Assembly (NCBI RefSeq): GCF_047663525.1
Contig: NC_092616.1
Coordinates: 3,199,501 to 3,263,500 of the forward strand
Reading direction: 5' to 3'
DNA length: 64,000 nt
DNA from: Anas platyrhynchos
Taxonomy: Eukaryota; Chordata; Aves; Anseriformes; Anatidae
Below are positions 44,701-56,169 of the stretch, piece after piece (the stretch's first letter is position 1; the number at the start of each line of letters is the position of its first letter). The notes under the pieces were generated by a model. The model was given only the letters and a program-made list of their open reading frames with translations. It was not told the DNA's origin and made no database searches. The translations under genes were made by a program, and so were the position numbers.

Positions 44701-45025
44701 GTTTTGCCTCTCAGCAAAGCATATCGCTGTTGCCTGGACTCCTTCTGTGAGTGGCATCTGCCATTGGGGCCCAGAGATGTGCAAAGTCTTGGTTCTCTTG
44801 CTTTCCAACATCCTCTGGCATTCAGTCAACGCAAAGCAACCCAAGGTCTTCACCACAGCTGGTCATCATGGAAAGGCACCTCTGGGACTCCTTGCAACTG
44901 GCTTCAGTAATTCTGCCTTTGCTTATATCAATCGTGATTGCCTACATTATTACGGACTCTTCTAGAGGTGACTTTGGAGTATGGGAATTCTCTATACAAA
45001 TACAAAAGAGCTTTGATATTTTAGC
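44701..45025. other. No gene recognised
   Basis: Between the paralogous segment and an old CR1. Short frames only. Confidence 0.4.
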
Positions 45026-47508
45026 TTGTGCTCAATGACTTTGGTCCTAGAGCATTGCAAGTTATTGAATCAAAGCCTGGAATATCTTAGAGCCAATCAC
45101 ACACTGGCCTATAGTGTGTTGGTTATGGAAAATACTCTGGTGGGGGACTTCAACGTCCCAAATGTCTGGTGGAAAGACAACACAGACAACACCCGAAAAT
45201 TTGTGTTGGGCCACGTGTGATAAACTCAGGTGGAAAGACTCAAGAACAGGTAACTCTGAATGGCTGTGGCACGGCCCAGAAGCTTGCCCCAGTCTGGGAA
45301 TATGCCCCTGTCCAACTATGGAAATTATAAGGCATTAATATGAACAGACCCATCAGGTCAGTCAGCATAGTAAGGGGAAGTAATAGTTATTGTGCTGTAG
45401 GTGCAGAAGGCAATAAGCCTTGGATTGAGCCTCAGAAGACTCAAGGACATCTAATGCAGTTCATCCATGAGCTAAGACAAACACTGTGAGCAGAGTGAAG
45501 GACACTTCGAGCAGAGGAGATGGGCAACTGGCATGGCTGAGCAAGGACCTGCTGCTTAAACTGAGGGAAAAATAGGAAAATGTACAAGAAGTGGAAGGAG
45601 GGTTGTATTGCTTGGGAGGAATACGGGGTGTCAACTAGATGTGTAGAGACGGGACCAGGAAAGCCAAGGTACAGACGGAGCTGAACTTGGCAAGGGACGT
45701 GAAGAATAACAAGAAGGGGTTCTACGGATACATAGGCAGGAGGAGACAACCCAAGGAGAGTGTTCCCCCTCTGATAAACGAGATGGGAGAACTGGCTTCC
45801 TCAGACAGGGAAAAAGCTGAGGTACTCAATAAGTGCTTTGCCTCAGTCTTCACTCATGGTCAAGTTTCCTGTGTCTGTCAGGACCCTGAAACTCGAGGAG
45901 AGGGTGGGAGGAGCGGATTCTGTCCCACTGTGACAGTGGAACAAGCCCGGGACTGCCTAATGAAACTGGATGTGTACAAGTCCACGGGGCCAGAGGGTAT
46001 ACATCCCAGGGTGATGGGAGAGATGGCTGATGTGGTTGCTGAGCCGCTCTCCATCACATTCGAAAAATCATGGCTGTTGGGTGAAGCCCCCAGTGACTGG
46101 AAAAAGGGAAACATGACTCTCATTTTTAAGAAAGGGAAAACAGAAGAGCTGGGGAACTACAGGCTGGTGATCCTCACCTCTGTGCCTGAGATGATCACAG
46201 AGCAGTCCCTCCTGGAACACATCTGAAGGCATGCATGAGATAAAGAGGTGATTCGAGACAGCCAGTATGGCTTCACCAAAGGCAGATCTTGCCTAACCAA
46301 TCTGGTGGCCTTCTATGATGTAGCGATGGCATCAGTGGACAAAGGAAGGGCTACGAATATCATCTACCTGGACTTGAGCAAAGCTTTTGATATGGTCCCT
46401 CACCACATTCGTCTCTCTAAATTGGAGAGGAATGGATTTGAAGGATGGACTGTTAGGTGGATCAAGAATTGGTTGGCTGGTCGTAGCCAAAGTGTTGTGG
46501 TCAATAGTTCTATGTCTGGGTGGAGGCTGGTCACAAGTGGTGTCCCTCATTGGTCGGTCTTGGAGCTGGTGCTCTTCAACATCTTTATCAATGACATAGG
46601 TGATGAAATCGAGTGCATCCTCAGCAAGTTTACAGATGTCACCAAGCTGAGCGGTGCATTCGATACAATAGAGGGAAGGGATGCCATCCAGAGGGACCTG
46701 GACAGACTGGAGTACTGAGCACCATGAGAACCCAATGAGGTTCAACAAGGCCAAGTGCAAGGTGTTGCATTTGGACTTGGGCAATCCCAGGTCTTTATAT
46801 AGACTGGGCAAAGAAGAACTTGAGAATGACTTGTGGGTCCTGCTGGACGAGAAGCTGCACATGAGCCAGCAGTGTGGGCTTGTTGCCTGGGAGGCCAACT
46901 GTGTCCTGAGCTGCTTTAAAAAGGAGTGGCCAGGAGGGAGAGGGAGGTGACTGTACCTCTCTACTCTGTTCATGTGAGACCTCACCTGGAATACTGCATA
47001 CAAGCCATAGGCCCCCAGCACAAGGAGGATGTGGAGCTCTTGGAAGGGATCCAGAGGAGGGCCACACAGATAATCAGAGGGCTGGAGCACCTCTCCTCTG
47101 CAGAAAGGTTGAGGGAACTGGTCTTGTTTAGCTTGGAGAAGAGAAGGCTCCGCCAAGACCTCATTGCAGCCTTCCAGTACTTGAAAGGAGTGTATAAACA
47201 GGAGGGGGAAAGGCCTGTTCATATGTGTTGGTAGTGATTGAACAAGGAGGAATGGTTTTAAAGTAAGACAGGGGAGGTTTAGACTAGAAATTAGGAGAGC
47301 TTTTTTCCCTCAGAGGGTGGTGAGGCACTGGAACATGTTGCCCAGAGAGGTTGTGGATGCCCCATCCCTGGAGGCATTCAAGGCCACCTGGATGCAGCTC
47401 TGCGCATCCTGCTCTAGTGGTTGGCAACCCTGCTCAGAGCAGGGGGGTTGAAACTAGATGATCTTTAAGGTCCTTTTCAACCCAGGCCATTCTGTGATTC
47501 TATAATGT
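45026..47508 (+). mobile_element. Old CR1, long but frameshifted
   Basis: ORF2 pieces follow in order: endonuclease GDFNVPNVWWKDNT (about 45150), the linker (45639), STGPEGIHPRVMGEM (about 45980), [11 protein letters not shown] and [10 protein letters not shown] (46260-46390), KFTDVTKL where FADDTKL is expected (46630), and HVRPHLEYC (46980). It ends with CATTCTGTGATTCTATAATG. The catalytic Asp pair is lost and several shifts are present, so it is inactive. Confidence 0.9.
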
Positions 47509-47690
47509 TTTTCCTCCCAGCATCACATCCCAGAGAGGCGTCAGCTTCCAGGGGCAGCTGGCCCTGGATTGTCCCCCATAGCAAGAAGGCATGCCTAGAG
47601 AAGGCCTAGGGATAAGGGCATCCCTACCATCAGGACCCAGGAGTCCTTGCCACCATATTGTCTCCTGAGCTCAGAAGAACATTCATGCAG
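47509..47690. repeat. Paralogue of 35470-35655 (CCDC81-like locus)
   Basis: Shares GCCCTGGATTGTCCCC, the ATCAGGA(C/G)CC(A)GGAGTCCT segment and nearby blocks in the same order. Together with 44440-44700 it marks a decayed copy of that locus, split by a CR1. Confidence 0.65.
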
Positions 47691-49087
47691 GGCTTTCACA
47701 GCAGCCAACGGCCTTTTCCAGCCTCCCCCCAACGCCCAGAAATTGCAGCTTTGGACAGCTGACAGCCCCTTTGACACATCTTGGAAAGGGGCTCCTGACA
47801 CCCTTGCCTTTGGGGGAGAGCTGCAGGAGCACTGGGAACAGGGAAGTCAGGACAGAGGTGATGGTCACCCACCAGCAGCCCTCCGTCTCACTTACTGCTG
47901 GCCCTCAGCTCAGGACAAGGGATGCCCGCCTTGGCTCCTCAACCACAGCTCCTCTGCAAGGTGCCCCTGCTTCTCCGCCCGTCAGCGAGGGTCGCCCAGT
48001 GCAAGCTTGCTGCCTGCTGACCCCACTCCTGGCCACAGAAGGACAGCGCTGGGGAGCACCCAAGTAGTGCCCAGCAGGGACCAGGCCTTGCAGGGAAGTG
48101 TCAGCACTGCCGCTGCTCCAGTGACGATATCCTGGTGATGCGGGGCATCCCCCTGTGACATCAGCCTGTGACATTTGAAGTCCTGTGAGGTCAGCAGCAT
48201 GGAGATGGCACAGCTCAGGACAGACATGAGAGATTTCCCTTCTTGTCCTGAGAAACAGTCACCTCCCTTCTACCCAGTACTTTTCAGGATCAGGAACGGA
48301 TCAGGGACATCTCCAAATGGTGACAAAGGCCATGGAGTAAAGGAAGTGGAGCCCTGGAGATACCACTACTGCCCCCTTATACCAACATGCTTCTGCTGTT
48401 GGGAGCCCTCCCACACTGGTTGGGTTTGAAGCTTGTCCTGGGGCTTGGATTTTTCAAAAGATGGGAGCGAAGGCACCTGGGATGGAACAGCCCCTCGGTG
48501 TGCCTGAACTCTTCACTGCATAGAACTCACTTCTGAAAGAAGGATGGGTTTTACAGAGTGAATTGGAGTACATGCCAGGGCCTCAGCACCATCCCCCAGT
48601 CTGCCATGCAGGAGGCAGAGGTGGTACACGAGGGAAGGGCAGACGTACCCTCACCATTTCATGATGAGAGAGAGGAGTAGGGCAGCGCTGCAGACAAAAA
48701 GGGGAGTGGGGAGAATGGTCTAGGATGGATGCCATGCTCTCCTGTAGGTTGCCACAGCTTCTCCATGGCCCACGGCTTTGGGCCTTTAGAGGAGGTGGAG
48801 ACCACAGAAGAGGCTGAGGTGGGGGGGCAGCCTGCCCCTTGCAGCTGGGCTGCCAGATCTGCCTGCAGGAGACCACTTGTGTCTGTGTGTCCACAGTGGA
48901 GGAGGAAGCCATCCTGATTTAGGATCTAAACTCTCTCATTTCTGGAGACCTGTGGCATGCTGAAGGCAGGACTACAGCCCCTGACCGTACTGCACACAGA
49001 TGTACCTTGTCCGGTGTCAGCTGATCCATGTCAAGTGGGCTGCAGGGAAAGACAAGAGTGAGCATGTGTAGTGCTGGGTATAGGTCT
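47691..49087. other. No gene recognised
   Basis: Moderately GC-rich. The longest frame (47647-48138) has no recognisable domain. Confidence 0.45.
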
Positions 49088-49092
49088 GTCTG

Positions 49093-49689
49093 TGTCCTGG
49101 TTTCAGTTAGAACAGAATTAATTTTCTTCCTAGTAGCTGGTGGAATGCTGTGTTTTGGCTTAGGATGAGAAGAGTGCTGATAACACCCCGATGCTTTAAT
49201 TGTTGCAGAGCAGTGCTTATACTAAGCCAAGGACATCTCAGCCTTTTGCTCTGTCCTGCCAATGGGCAGGCTGGGGGTGCAGTAAGAGCTGGGAGGGGAC
49301 AGACCCGGGACAGGTGACCCAAACTAGCCAAAGGAGTATTCCATACCATCTGACGTCATGCTAAACAATATATAGGGGTGGCTAGCCGGGGGGAGGGGGC
49401 CGGACTGCTCGGGGTTAGGCTGGGCATCGGTCAGCGAGTGGTGAGCAATTGCATTGTGCATCACTTGTTTGTACATATTATTATTATTTCCCTAACATCA
49501 CCATTGTATTATTATTGTTATTAATGTTATTATTATTTTGTTATTATTATTTTCCTGTCTTATTAAACTGTCTTTATCTCAACTCACGGGCTTCACTTTC
49601 CATTTCTCTCCCCCGTCCCAGAGAGGGAGGGGGGAGGCTGAGCGAACGGCTGCGTGGTGTTTAGCTGCCGGCCGGGTTAAACCATGACA
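49093..49689 (+). mobile_element. Solo LTR with GTCTG target duplications
   Basis: Begins TGTCCTGGTTTCAG and ends AAACCATGACA. GTCTG flanks it at 49088-49092 and 49690-49694. It contains a CRE palindrome TGACGTCA at 49351-49358, a TATATA box near 49368, an ATT-rich stretch (about 49478-49556) and ATTAAA. I recognise it as a common avian ERV LTR type. Its 3' edge abuts OR block C. Confidence 0.92.
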
Positions 49690-50125
49690 GTCTGTGAAAG
49701 CTCATCTCTTTCCATGTGCTGAAAAGCAGCTGGACTACAACATGCCTTGTGCAAGAGGAGTGTCAAGACACAGGTTTCCCTGCTTGCAAGTGCCAGATCC
49801 TGGCGAACATCACCTAGGGTGGCCCATCTGGCAGCCGTGCACAGAAGCTCTCTCCAAGAACCCATAGAAACCATGGGGAATGTTTGAACCCAGCAGTGTC
49901 CCTTTCCTGTGGTTGGCAGAGTGATTAAAGTCCCCCACAGTGACATGGAGTCATTGAACTCAACTTACTCCAGTGGCTTCCACAAGACTTTAACCACTTC
50001 TTCAGCCTGGCTGCAGACATTTACCTCCTGACCCTGACTGGCTTTTGTCCCTAAACCATAAGGGCTCCCCCAGTCTGCTGCCCAGTCCATAGAAGAGATC
50101 CATGCATCCAGACAAATTCTTCATG
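49690..50125 (+). repeat. OR upstream block C, copy 2
   Basis: Reverse-complement match of 24275-24720, located outside block A as in the other cassette. Confidence 0.65.
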
Positions 50126-50344
50126 TGGAGCAACCTCTCGATGATCATTCCCAATTGTCTCTTCCGAAGACTCTGCACCAATTCATCACGCTGTGCCCCT
50201 GACTGGCTCTCCTGTGACCTTCATCCACAAGGGCTCCCCCAGCGTACTGCCAATTCCATGGACAGGACAAAGGAAGGTGAATATTATACAGATTTTATTA
50301 AATTTATTTTTATTTTAGGAGAGGTGATTCTGCTGTGAAGAATT

Positions 50345-51130
50345 GTGTGTGCCCAGGGGAGGGAGGGAAGCCCAGGGATCCCTTCAGGCTGTTTCTCAGC
50401 AGCTTCCCCTGCAGCCCCAGGGCCATGTGCAGGGAGCCTGGTGGGGGGCAGAGCAAGGGAGGCCTTGGGCTGGGCCTCTGCTGCTGAGCTGAGCCGGGCT
50501 CCTGGGTCCAAGGGGAGCTCCTGGCAAGCGGGCAGCGCTGCAGAGAGACAGCTCTGCCCAGGAGCAGCTCATCTGCATTGCGCAGCAGGGCTGGGAGCTC
50601 TGACTGCAGGTGGAAGTGGGAGAGGAGAGAAAGGAGAAAGAAGTTATGGGCTGAGTGGAATATGTGTATGCTGAGAGCTCAGAGGAGGAAAAATCTTCTT
50701 AGTACATAACACGGTAAGTCTCTTTCTATAGCGCAATTCACAGGTGTATCATGGAGGGTTTTCCCATAGCCAGAATTTACCACAGATCAGGCCGGATACA
50801 CTTGTTTTTCCTTTAGTGTGGAGAAGCACAATCACCAGAGGATGGGTTCCCTGCAGGGTCAATGTCCAAGTCCCAACGGCTCCCTATTTGCAGGCCATCT
50901 GCAGGCTGTGAAGGCGGGGGTGCAGGCAGGGGTGTCCAGGGCTGTGGTGCAGAGCAGGGTCCCTGCTGTGCCCCAGGGGCTGTGTGCCGGGGCAGGGCCT
51001 CTGCCGCCTGCCAGGCTCAGCACTCAGCCTGCCCGGGGAGCTGCCCAGGGCGCTGCGGGGAGAAGCTGTGGGTGGAAGGAGCCCCCCAGGCAGGGCAGGG
51101 TCCTGCTGCTGGCGGGAGGCTGCTCCCTTC
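50345..51130 (+). other. OR upstream block A, copy 4 (rearranged)
   Basis: 50345-50600 and 50890-51130 match the exon and intron parts of block A. About 290 different bases separate them, but a donor with the same following bases (CGGTAAGTCTCT, GT at 50714) is kept. The open frame of the other copies ends early here (stop near 50672). The intact OR exon begins at 52476, giving a predicted intron of about 1.76 kb. Confidence 0.6.
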
Positions 51131-51284
51131 AGCAGCCTGCTCACAGATCCACAGAACACTGAGAGAATCTCACTCTCATCTTTCTTTAGCCTCTCCTTTC
51201 AGTTTCTGTTTTAGGTTCAGTAGAAACAGAAATATATGATGTTATTTTCTAGAAAAGCCTGACAGTCCTAAGGCATCCTAAGGA

Positions 51285-51570
51285 GGTTACAAGGACCCCC
51301 AGTAAATCCCTATCCAGAAATCTCCACCACCCCTTGCACAGTGTCAGCAGGGTCTGTGTGACCTGGTCTCTAGGACGTGCTCCCAGCGAGCTGCCCCTGG
51401 GCAGAGCCCTGCTGCCAGGTGTCTGCAGGGCAGAGCTGAGCACCCAGCAGGTGGGATGGGGGCTGTGAGCTGCAGGCAGGAGGCGTGGGGACAGAGACCC
51501 AGCTGCAGGCAGGGACAGCTGCAGGCAGCACAGCCATAGGCAGGGAATGGCTAACAGAGCAGTCTGGCAC
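51285..51570 (+). repeat. OR upstream block B, copy 2
   Basis: Reverse-complement match of 42655-42905, lying in the predicted OR intron. Confidence 0.75.
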
Positions 51571-52475
51571 CTCTCTGTCTGCCCTCTAGCCCACAGGATT
51601 CAGGATGTGACTCATAACATCTGTAGCAGGACCTCCCTCACAGCGGGCCCTTCTGAGTTCCTGTTGCTCCCTGGCCTTGCCTCCCCTGGCAGAAGCCCTG
51701 TGCTATTCCGCTCTCTTCTTGGAGCTGCAGCTGCTGTTCTTGCTTTATGGCTCCCTGCAGATGGGGAGATGGGGCTTTCAGCTGCAGCTCATGCACTGAC
51801 CCTCTGGGTCCCACCACACAGATGTGTCCGTAGGAGGAAGATACCCAGAGTTCCCCTTCTAACCTGTGGGAATCTCGGCATTGCAGTCTGTGGGGCAGGG
51901 ACAAAGCTGTATCTCCTTCCAGGGACTTTCTGAGGCCACAATCATTGAGCAGTTTGATGTGAGTAACGTGACTGAGCCCTAGAGGAGTCTGGCTGAGACC
52001 AGGGTAGATGGACAGACTGGCTATCCTCACTGCACTAAGGACAGTCACTTTGCCTTCCGGGACTCACAAGAGCTCACCTAGTATTTCTTACAACTGCCAG
52101 GGTTTTCTACCCTCTAAAAATGCTCCTGAGTGTGATGCAGATAGAACAAAGTAAATCACAAGTACATCAGTAAAGAGTGTTGAGAGTGGTAACACTGTGA
52201 AGTCCAATACATCAGAGAGAGATTTAATCAGAGATCACTCCGGTTTCTTTTTGTGTAAAGCTGTAGGACAGATCTGAATCCTCCAGCACACACAGCAGAG
52301 ACCGCTGCTCGCAGGGCCACATTCCTCCAGCACCAACCAGACCTCAAGCAAGGGAGCAAAAGAAACGCCTCAGAAAGGGGAAAGTCACTGTAGGGGTGTT
52401 TGGATGGGAAGAGCATTAGGTTTTATCTCCTAATGATCACTGTCTTTTCTTCCTTGGGTATTCCCCTTTTTCCAG
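51571..52475. other. Rest of predicted OR intron, no gene recognised
   Basis: Ends in a polypyrimidine tract and acceptor (CCCCTTTTTCCAG, AG at 52474-52475). Confidence 0.5.
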
Positions 52476-52501
52476 GAGACCCTGAGTCCAAGAGGCATCA
52501 G

Positions 52502-53467
52502 ATGTCCAACAGCAGCTTCATCACTGAGTTCCTCCTCCCGGCATTCGCAGACACGTGGGAGCTGCAGCTCCTGCACTTCGCACTCTTCCTGGGCATCTAC
52601 CTGGCTGCCCTCCTGGGCAACAGCCTCATCCTCACTGCCATAGCCTGCGACCACCGCCTCCACACCCCCATGTACTTCTTCCTCCTCAACCTCACCCTCC
52701 TCGACCTGGGCTCCATCTCCACCACTGTCCCCAAAGCCATGGCCAATTCCCTCTGGGACACCAGGGCCATTTCCTACTCGGCATGTGTTTCACAGGTCTT
52801 TCTTTTTTCCTTTCTGATATCAGCAGAGTATTTTATTCTCACCGTCATGTCCTATGACCGCTATGTTGCCATCTGCAAGCCCCTGCACTATGGGAGCCTC
52901 CTGGGCAGCAGAGCTTGTGCCCAGATGGCAGCAGCTGCCTGGGGCAGTGGGGCTCTCTATGCTCTGCTGCACACTGCCAATACATTTTCCCTGCCCCTCT
53001 GCAGAGGAAATACCCTGGACCAGTTCTTCTGTGAGATCCCCCAGATCCTGAAGATCTCCTGCTCACGCTCCTACCTGAGGAGTTTTTGGGTGCTTGTGAT
53101 TGGTGTCTGGTTAACGTCTGTGTGCGTTGTTTTCATTCTTTTTTCTTATGTGCAGATCTTCAGGGCTGTGTTGCGGATGCCCTCAGACCAGGGGCGACAC
53201 AAAGCCTTTTCCACATGCCTCCCTCACCTGTTTGTGGTCTCCCTGTTTATCAGCACCTGCTTCTTTGCCTACCTGAAGCCCCCCTCCATCTCCTCTCCAT
53301 CCCTAAACCTGGTGATGGCAGTTCTGTACTCAGTGATGCCTCCAACATTGAATCCCCTCATCTACAGCATGAGAAACAGGGAGCTCAAGTGGGCTATTAG
53401 GAAAGTGAATTCATGGATGTTTCTGAATAGTGACAAATTTCCCCTCTTTTTCTTAGAAATGACTTAA
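52502..53467 (+). CDS. Olfactory receptor, OR14-like, intact, 321 aa
   Basis: This is an odorant receptor of the same subfamily as 10208-11209. It has MSNSSFITEFLL at the start (glycosylation site), GN in helix 1, MSYDRYVAICKPLHY (from 116), KAFSTCLPHL (from 234) and NPLIYSMRNREL (from 284). The start was chosen as the ATG 26 bases after the acceptor at 52475; the open frame upstream to 52400 crosses that acceptor and is not coding. Extracellular loop 2 and helix 5 (SRSYLRSFWVLVIGVWLTS) differ clearly from the other copy, as expected for ligand diversification. The C-terminal tail (NSDKFPLFFLEMT) is also unlike its relatives. Confidence 0.93.
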   Translation: MSNSSFITEFLLPAFADTWELQLLHFALFLGIYLAALLGNSLILTAIACDHRLHTPMYFFLLNLTLLDLGSISTTVPKAMANSLWDTRAISYSACVSQVFLFSFLISAEYFILTVMSYDRYVAICKPLHYGSLLGSRACAQMAAAAWGSGALYALLHTANTFSLPLCRGNTLDQFFCEIPQILKISCSRSYLRSFWVLVIGVWLTSVCVVFILFSYVQIFRAVLRMPSDQGRHKAFSTCLPHLFVVSLFISTCFFAYLKPPSISSPSLNLVMAVLYSVMPPTLNPLIYSMRNRELKWAIRKVNSWMFLNSDKFPLFFLEMT

Positions 53468-53676
53468 CTTGGTACCTCCCCTCAGGCCTGGTCCATCTTT
53501 CATTGTCAATATTGTTATTATTCTCTTTGGTATCATTTGATTTATTGCGCTCTTAGAGTAATATCTCTTTTTCACCCTACTCCTGCTGGGGATTGACACT
53601 TCTCTGTTTGCTCTTGAGGCTCTACAGATATGAGTCCAACAGAAGGTCAGAACTGACTCTTACATAGGATCTGCAA

Positions 53677-53682
53677 AATAAA
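53677..53682 (+). terminator. Candidate polyadenylation signal
   Basis: AATAAA about 210 bases after the OR stop codon. Confidence 0.45.
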
Positions 53683-53825
53683 ATGGGATCTCCACAATGC
53701 ACTGTCTGAAGGCTTGGCTGTTTCTTCAAGGTTTTTGCCAAGCTTTCCAGAAGCTTGTGTCACTTTCCATCACCTATCAGACACTTTCCATCATCTGTCA
53801 GTGATCATGGTCCTGCAAAGAGGTC

Positions 53826-54683
53826 GTGGTTGAGTAGTGACTTGCCCATCTTTAAGAAGGGTCATAAGGAGGACCCAGGGAACTACAGGCCTGTCAGCCT
53901 GACCTCGATGCCAGGAAAGGTGATGGGACAGGTCATCTTGAATGCAATCATGCAGCATATGTGAGACCACCGGGGGATCAGACCCAGGCAGTATGGGTTC
54001 AAGAAAGGCAAGTCCTGCCTGACCAACCTCATCTCCTATGACCAGTGACGTGCCTGGGGGATAAGGGAAAGCCTGTTGACATAGTCTACCTAGACTTCAG
54101 CAAGGCCTTTGCCATGGTCTCCCACAGTATTCTCCTGGAGAAGCTGGCAGCCCATGGCTTGGACAGGTACACGCTTTGCTGGGTTAAAAACTGGCTGGGT
54201 GGCCGGGCCCAGAGAATAGTGGTGAACAAAGTGAAATCCAGCTGGCGAGCAGTCACCAGTGGTGTTCCCCAAGGGATGGTGTTGGGACCCATCTTCTTTA
54301 ATATCTTTACGGATGATTTGGATGTGGGAATTGAGTGCAGCCTCAGTAAGTTTGCAGGTGACACCAAGGTGGAGGGAAGTGTCGATCTGCTGGAGTATAG
54401 GAAGGCCCAGTAGAGGGACCTGGACAGGCTGGATTGATGGGCAGAGGTAAGTGGGATGAGGTTCACCATGGCTAAGTGCTGTGTCTTGCCCTTTGCTCAC
54501 AACAACTCCATGCAATGCTACAGGCTTGGGGCAGACTGGCCTGAAAGCTGTGCAGAGGAAAAGGTTGGATGTAGTACTTAGGGACATGGCTTAGTGGGTG
54601 ATATTGGTGGTAGGGGGATGGTTGGACCAGAAGATCTTGGAGGTCTTTTGCAACCTTAATAATTCTAAGATTCTGTGCTTCTT
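53826..54683 (+). mobile_element. Old CR1 fragment, 5'-truncated
   Basis: RT pieces in order: [62 protein letters not shown], and KFAGDTK where FADDTK is expected. A CR1-like 3' end follows at about 54640-54683. Inactive. Confidence 0.88.
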
Positions 54684-56169
54684 ATTATGCACAAGTCCAT
54701 GGTTTCCTGGTGCTTTGCCAAGCCTAGGAAGTGTCTGAGGAAGAACTGGTTGGTGCCCTATATTCTCCAGCCCTTAATGCAACCATCTTTCCAGTTGGGT
54801 GGCATCAAAAGCAATGCCTGTGCCCTGTGTCAGGGCTTTGACTGATGGAAACATGGTCCAGCAGCTGCAACAGATTGCTGCTGTTCCTCTGGCTGTGTCC
54901 AGCACATGTCCATCAGACAGTCTTCTCCAATCTGTGTGTTGAACCTCAGCCCAAGAGTCATCAGCAAGTCCTCATCTTGGGTCCATCCCAAGGACTGAAA
55001 TGCATTTGTGACCAGAGGAAGGATGAGCCCTCTCCTTGGGCCTGTCCATGGCTGGATGCCTTTGTATGCTCCACAGGAAAAGGGAGCATATTGATAACAT
55101 GCTAACACTCCTTTCACCACCTCTGTATCTGTGGGAGCTGCAAAAAATGTCTCTCAGTCCTAAGATCCAGCAAAGCCCAGCTTCTTCTTTCATCAGGAAG
55201 CCGGAGAAATTCTCTCAGAATTTCCAATACTCTCATTTACACAGGCAACTACACACAAGTGCATGCACAAACACACACTCTCATAAATACACAGATGTGC
55301 ACACAGGGCATGGACACAGCTGACCACACTCAGACCAACTCCAACAGGGAACAGCACCTTCACAGCCACCACACCACCAGCAGGACACACACAGCCATGA
55401 GCAACACACCTGGCCTCATCCCCTTCCACACCTCAGCCTGCTCTGCTCTGAAGGTCACCAGTGCTCCACACATCCCCAGCAGCAATTACCCATGGGTGCA
55501 GACGCACACAGGGCTATGTGGTTCCATGATTGTATGATTCACCCCCAACACACCCAGGAGTGAGCACACACACAGCAAATAGCCAGCATCAGAGTTGAAT
55601 GAGAGGGTAGGACAGTGATCAGACGCAGGGCCTGACCAGACCAGCCCTGACCAGCTCCATATCCACACGCAGCTGGCCCCTTGCATCCCTCTCCCCTCCT
55701 CTTCCACAGGATCCTCCTCAAAACACGTTAATCCCTTCCTTTCTTACATGATTCCCCTGCTCATTTATCAGTTCTCACCAATCACATCTTCCTCCATTGA
55801 TGCCTAGTTTGCAATATCTGTACCCGCATTTGGTATATCAGATACCATTGCCTACATCATCTGGGCCTCTAACAGGCAGGAGAGGTCAACATGTCACAGA
55901 TTTGCTCTGTGCCAGGAGTGAGGGGTGGCATGAAAACTCCAAGGCAGGGAGGGTTTTATGGTAACTGGGCTCCATGCAGGACAGAAAATCATCATTTTAA
56001 GGCTGTAGTTGGGCTGAAGACCTGAGCTGGGCTGTAGGCCCACTGCCTCCAATTTTTTTAAGCATTTCAAAGATTTCACTTCAATCAGCACACTTCAATC
56101 AGCTGAAATGATTGAACACTTCTAATACAATGTTTGTGTTGTCCCATAACATTTTTTTTTCCTTTGGAT
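54684..56169. other. No gene recognised
   Basis: Contains a CA-rich stretch (about 55250-55400). No convincing coding frame. Confidence 0.45.
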
